In this document: positions 5,404-6,116 of the stretch, in pieces
Layout: each line of letters begins with the position of its first letter
How positions within the stretch are numbered: position 1 is the stretch's first letter
Notes under the pieces: generated by a model
Databases searched by the model: none
The model's input: the letters and a program-made list of their open reading frames with translations, nothing else
Told to the model about the DNA's origin: nothing
Assembly: GCA_903932565.1 (NCBI GenBank)
Contig: CAIZGQ010000718.1
Span: forward strand, 1-6,116
Direction: 5' to 3'
Length of the DNA: 6,116 bases
From: an uncultured Hyphomicrobiales bacterium
GTDB taxonomy: Bacteria; Pseudomonadota; Alphaproteobacteria; Rhizobiales; Beijerinckiaceae
Position numbers and translations under genes: made by a program

Positions 5404-5958
5404 ATGGGCAGCATGCGCGGTTTGAACGCAACATCTGGATTTTATGCGTTCAGTGTCCTGGTGGCGGGATTTGGCACGATGCTGGGCTCGTCACCTGTTT
5501 GGGCCCAGAGCAACTCTGGATTTCAGGTTGTTACGCCACCGCCACTCGCTGCTGCGCCTGTGACGCCGCAGACTCAGGGCTTTCCGCCCTCCCCGTCAAA
5601 GCCACGACCGCTGCCCCAGACATACGCGCCATCACCCGGGCGTCCGACGGCATCTGCCGAGCGACACGACGAAACGGCCGGTCGATACGCCGTTTTGCGT
5701 GGCGACAAGGATACAGGATGCATGTTGACGTTGGACGACCGGGCCAAAGGTCCGCAGGGGACATCGCGTGCCATTCTCGCCCCGGCCTGCCGGGATTCGG
5801 GCCTCGTGATTTTCGACCCTGTGGGTTGGGAGCTGGCAAAGGGTGAATTGGTTCTGCACGCCCGCAAGGGTCACAACATCCAGCTGCAGCGCCAACCGGC
5901 GGGCAATTGGGTGAAGGATGTTTCAACCCCGCGCCCGCTGACCCTGCGCCGCATCTAA
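5404..5958 (+). CDS. Secreted Inh/Omp19-like protein (AprI/Inh metalloprotease-inhibitor fold)
   Basis: From the ATG at 5404 (GGAGG 10 nt upstream) the product is 184 residues. Residues 1-34 form a signal peptide with a hydrophobic core (about 12-27) ending in P-V-W-A, with probable cleavage before Gln35. Residues 41-84 are Pro-rich and low in complexity, a likely flexible linker. Residues 91-172 resemble the Inh beta-barrel: A-G-R-Y at the start, two cysteines (106, 129) as in the family disulfide, V-G-W at 140-142, a G-E-L-V-L strand at 147-151 and G-N-W at 167-169. Family members inhibit secreted metalloproteases; Omp19 of Brucella is a related lipoprotein that inhibits host proteases. There is no lipobox cysteine here, so the protein should be periplasmic or secreted. 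No protease gene is adjacent, so inhibitor activity is inferred from fold resemblance only. An in-frame TTG at 5386 and an ATG at 5413 are alternative starts. Confidence 0.75.
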   Translation: MGSMRGLNATSGFYAFSVLVAGFGTMLGSSPVWAQSNSGFQVVTPPPLAAAPVTPQTQGFPPSPSKPRPLPQTYAPSPGRPTASAERHDETAGRYAVLRGDKDTGCMLTLDDRAKGPQGTSRAILAPACRDSGLVIFDPVGWELAKGELVLHARKGHNIQLQRQPAGNWVKDVSTPRPLTLRRI

Positions 5959-6000
5959 AACCACTGTTGCGACTGCCCGCAGGTCAGGCACTTTCATGAA

Positions 6001-6014
6001 ACTGACTTGTCAGT
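6001..6014. promoter_or_regulatory. Palindrome ACTGAC-TT-GTCAGT in the promoter zone of the last gene
   Basis: Perfect 6-bp arms surround two bases, 59 bp before the start codon of the truncated gene. A TATACT stretch lies just downstream (6022-6027), but no -35 box at normal spacing is obvious. Short palindromes of this style are common operators of TetR-type repressors; that link is inferred. Confidence 0.45.
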
Positions 6015-6072
6015 CTCCCAATATACTGGGCTAAGTGTTTTTGCTTGGGCATTTGGACGGGTGGAGACGGCG

Positions 6073-6116
6073 ATGGCTGCGGGCAAGGCCTTTGAAAAAA
6101 CGCCCTCTGAAAAAAA
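6073..6116 (+). CDS. Unidentified gene, first 14 codons (cut by window edge)
   Basis: An ATG at 6073 with GGAG 6 nt upstream opens a frame that runs to the window end. The visible residues read M-A-A-G-K-A-F-E-K-T-P-S-E-K, a polar, Lys-rich, non-signal N-terminus that suggests a cytoplasmic protein. Fourteen residues are too few to name a family. A lysine-rich start followed by a helix, behind a palindromic site, would be compatible with a TetR-type regulator, but this is a guess. Confidence 0.6.
   Translation, partial: MAAGKAFEKTPSEK

Noticed and set aside
5499..5926. Several overlapping frames on both strands within the Inh-like gene
   Set aside because: They lack a signal peptide or domain, whereas the frame from 5404 has a signal peptide, linker and barrel-type pattern.

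Overview
The window is most likely a chromosomal piece of an alphaproteobacterium, probably of the order Hyphomicrobiales (Rhizobiales). The base composition is GC-rich, the nitrogen-uptake operon appears to be sigma-54 driven, and it lies beside a GhrA/GRHPR-type hydroxyacid dehydrogenase and an Inh/Omp19-type protein, both common in that group. This placement is inferred from protein style and has not been tested by any search.

The left two thirds (positions 1-3884, minus strand, read right to left) hold the start of a urea ABC-transporter operon. Its order is urtA (periplasmic urea-binding protein), urtB (permease with a large periplasmic N-terminal domain) and urtC (second permease, cut by the window edge). 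The ATPase genes urtD and urtE would be expected beyond position 1. A near-consensus sigma-54 (-24/-12) promoter at 3962-3977 faces urtA, which fits NtrC-type nitrogen control. A perfect 11-bp stem between urtA and urtB may allow more binding protein than permease to be made.

A noncoding region of about 460 bp (3885-4344) separates the operon from a divergent gene. It holds the sigma-54 promoter, several inverted repeats and weak candidate promoters for the other direction. The most striking repeat is a 19-bp palindrome at 4286-4304.

The right third is on the plus strand. A D-isomer-specific 2-hydroxyacid dehydrogenase (probably a glyoxylate/hydroxypyruvate reductase) ends at 5307. A spacer with two hairpins follows, then a secreted Inh/Omp19-like protein of the metalloprotease-inhibitor fold (5404-5958). 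Last come a short intergenic region with a palindrome at 6001-6014 and the first 14 codons of an unidentified gene starting at 6073.

No mobile element, tRNA, rRNA or CRISPR array was seen. Apart from the regulatory details and an odd urtB 5' end, this looks like ordinary chromosomal sequence. I found no convincing previously undescribed system.
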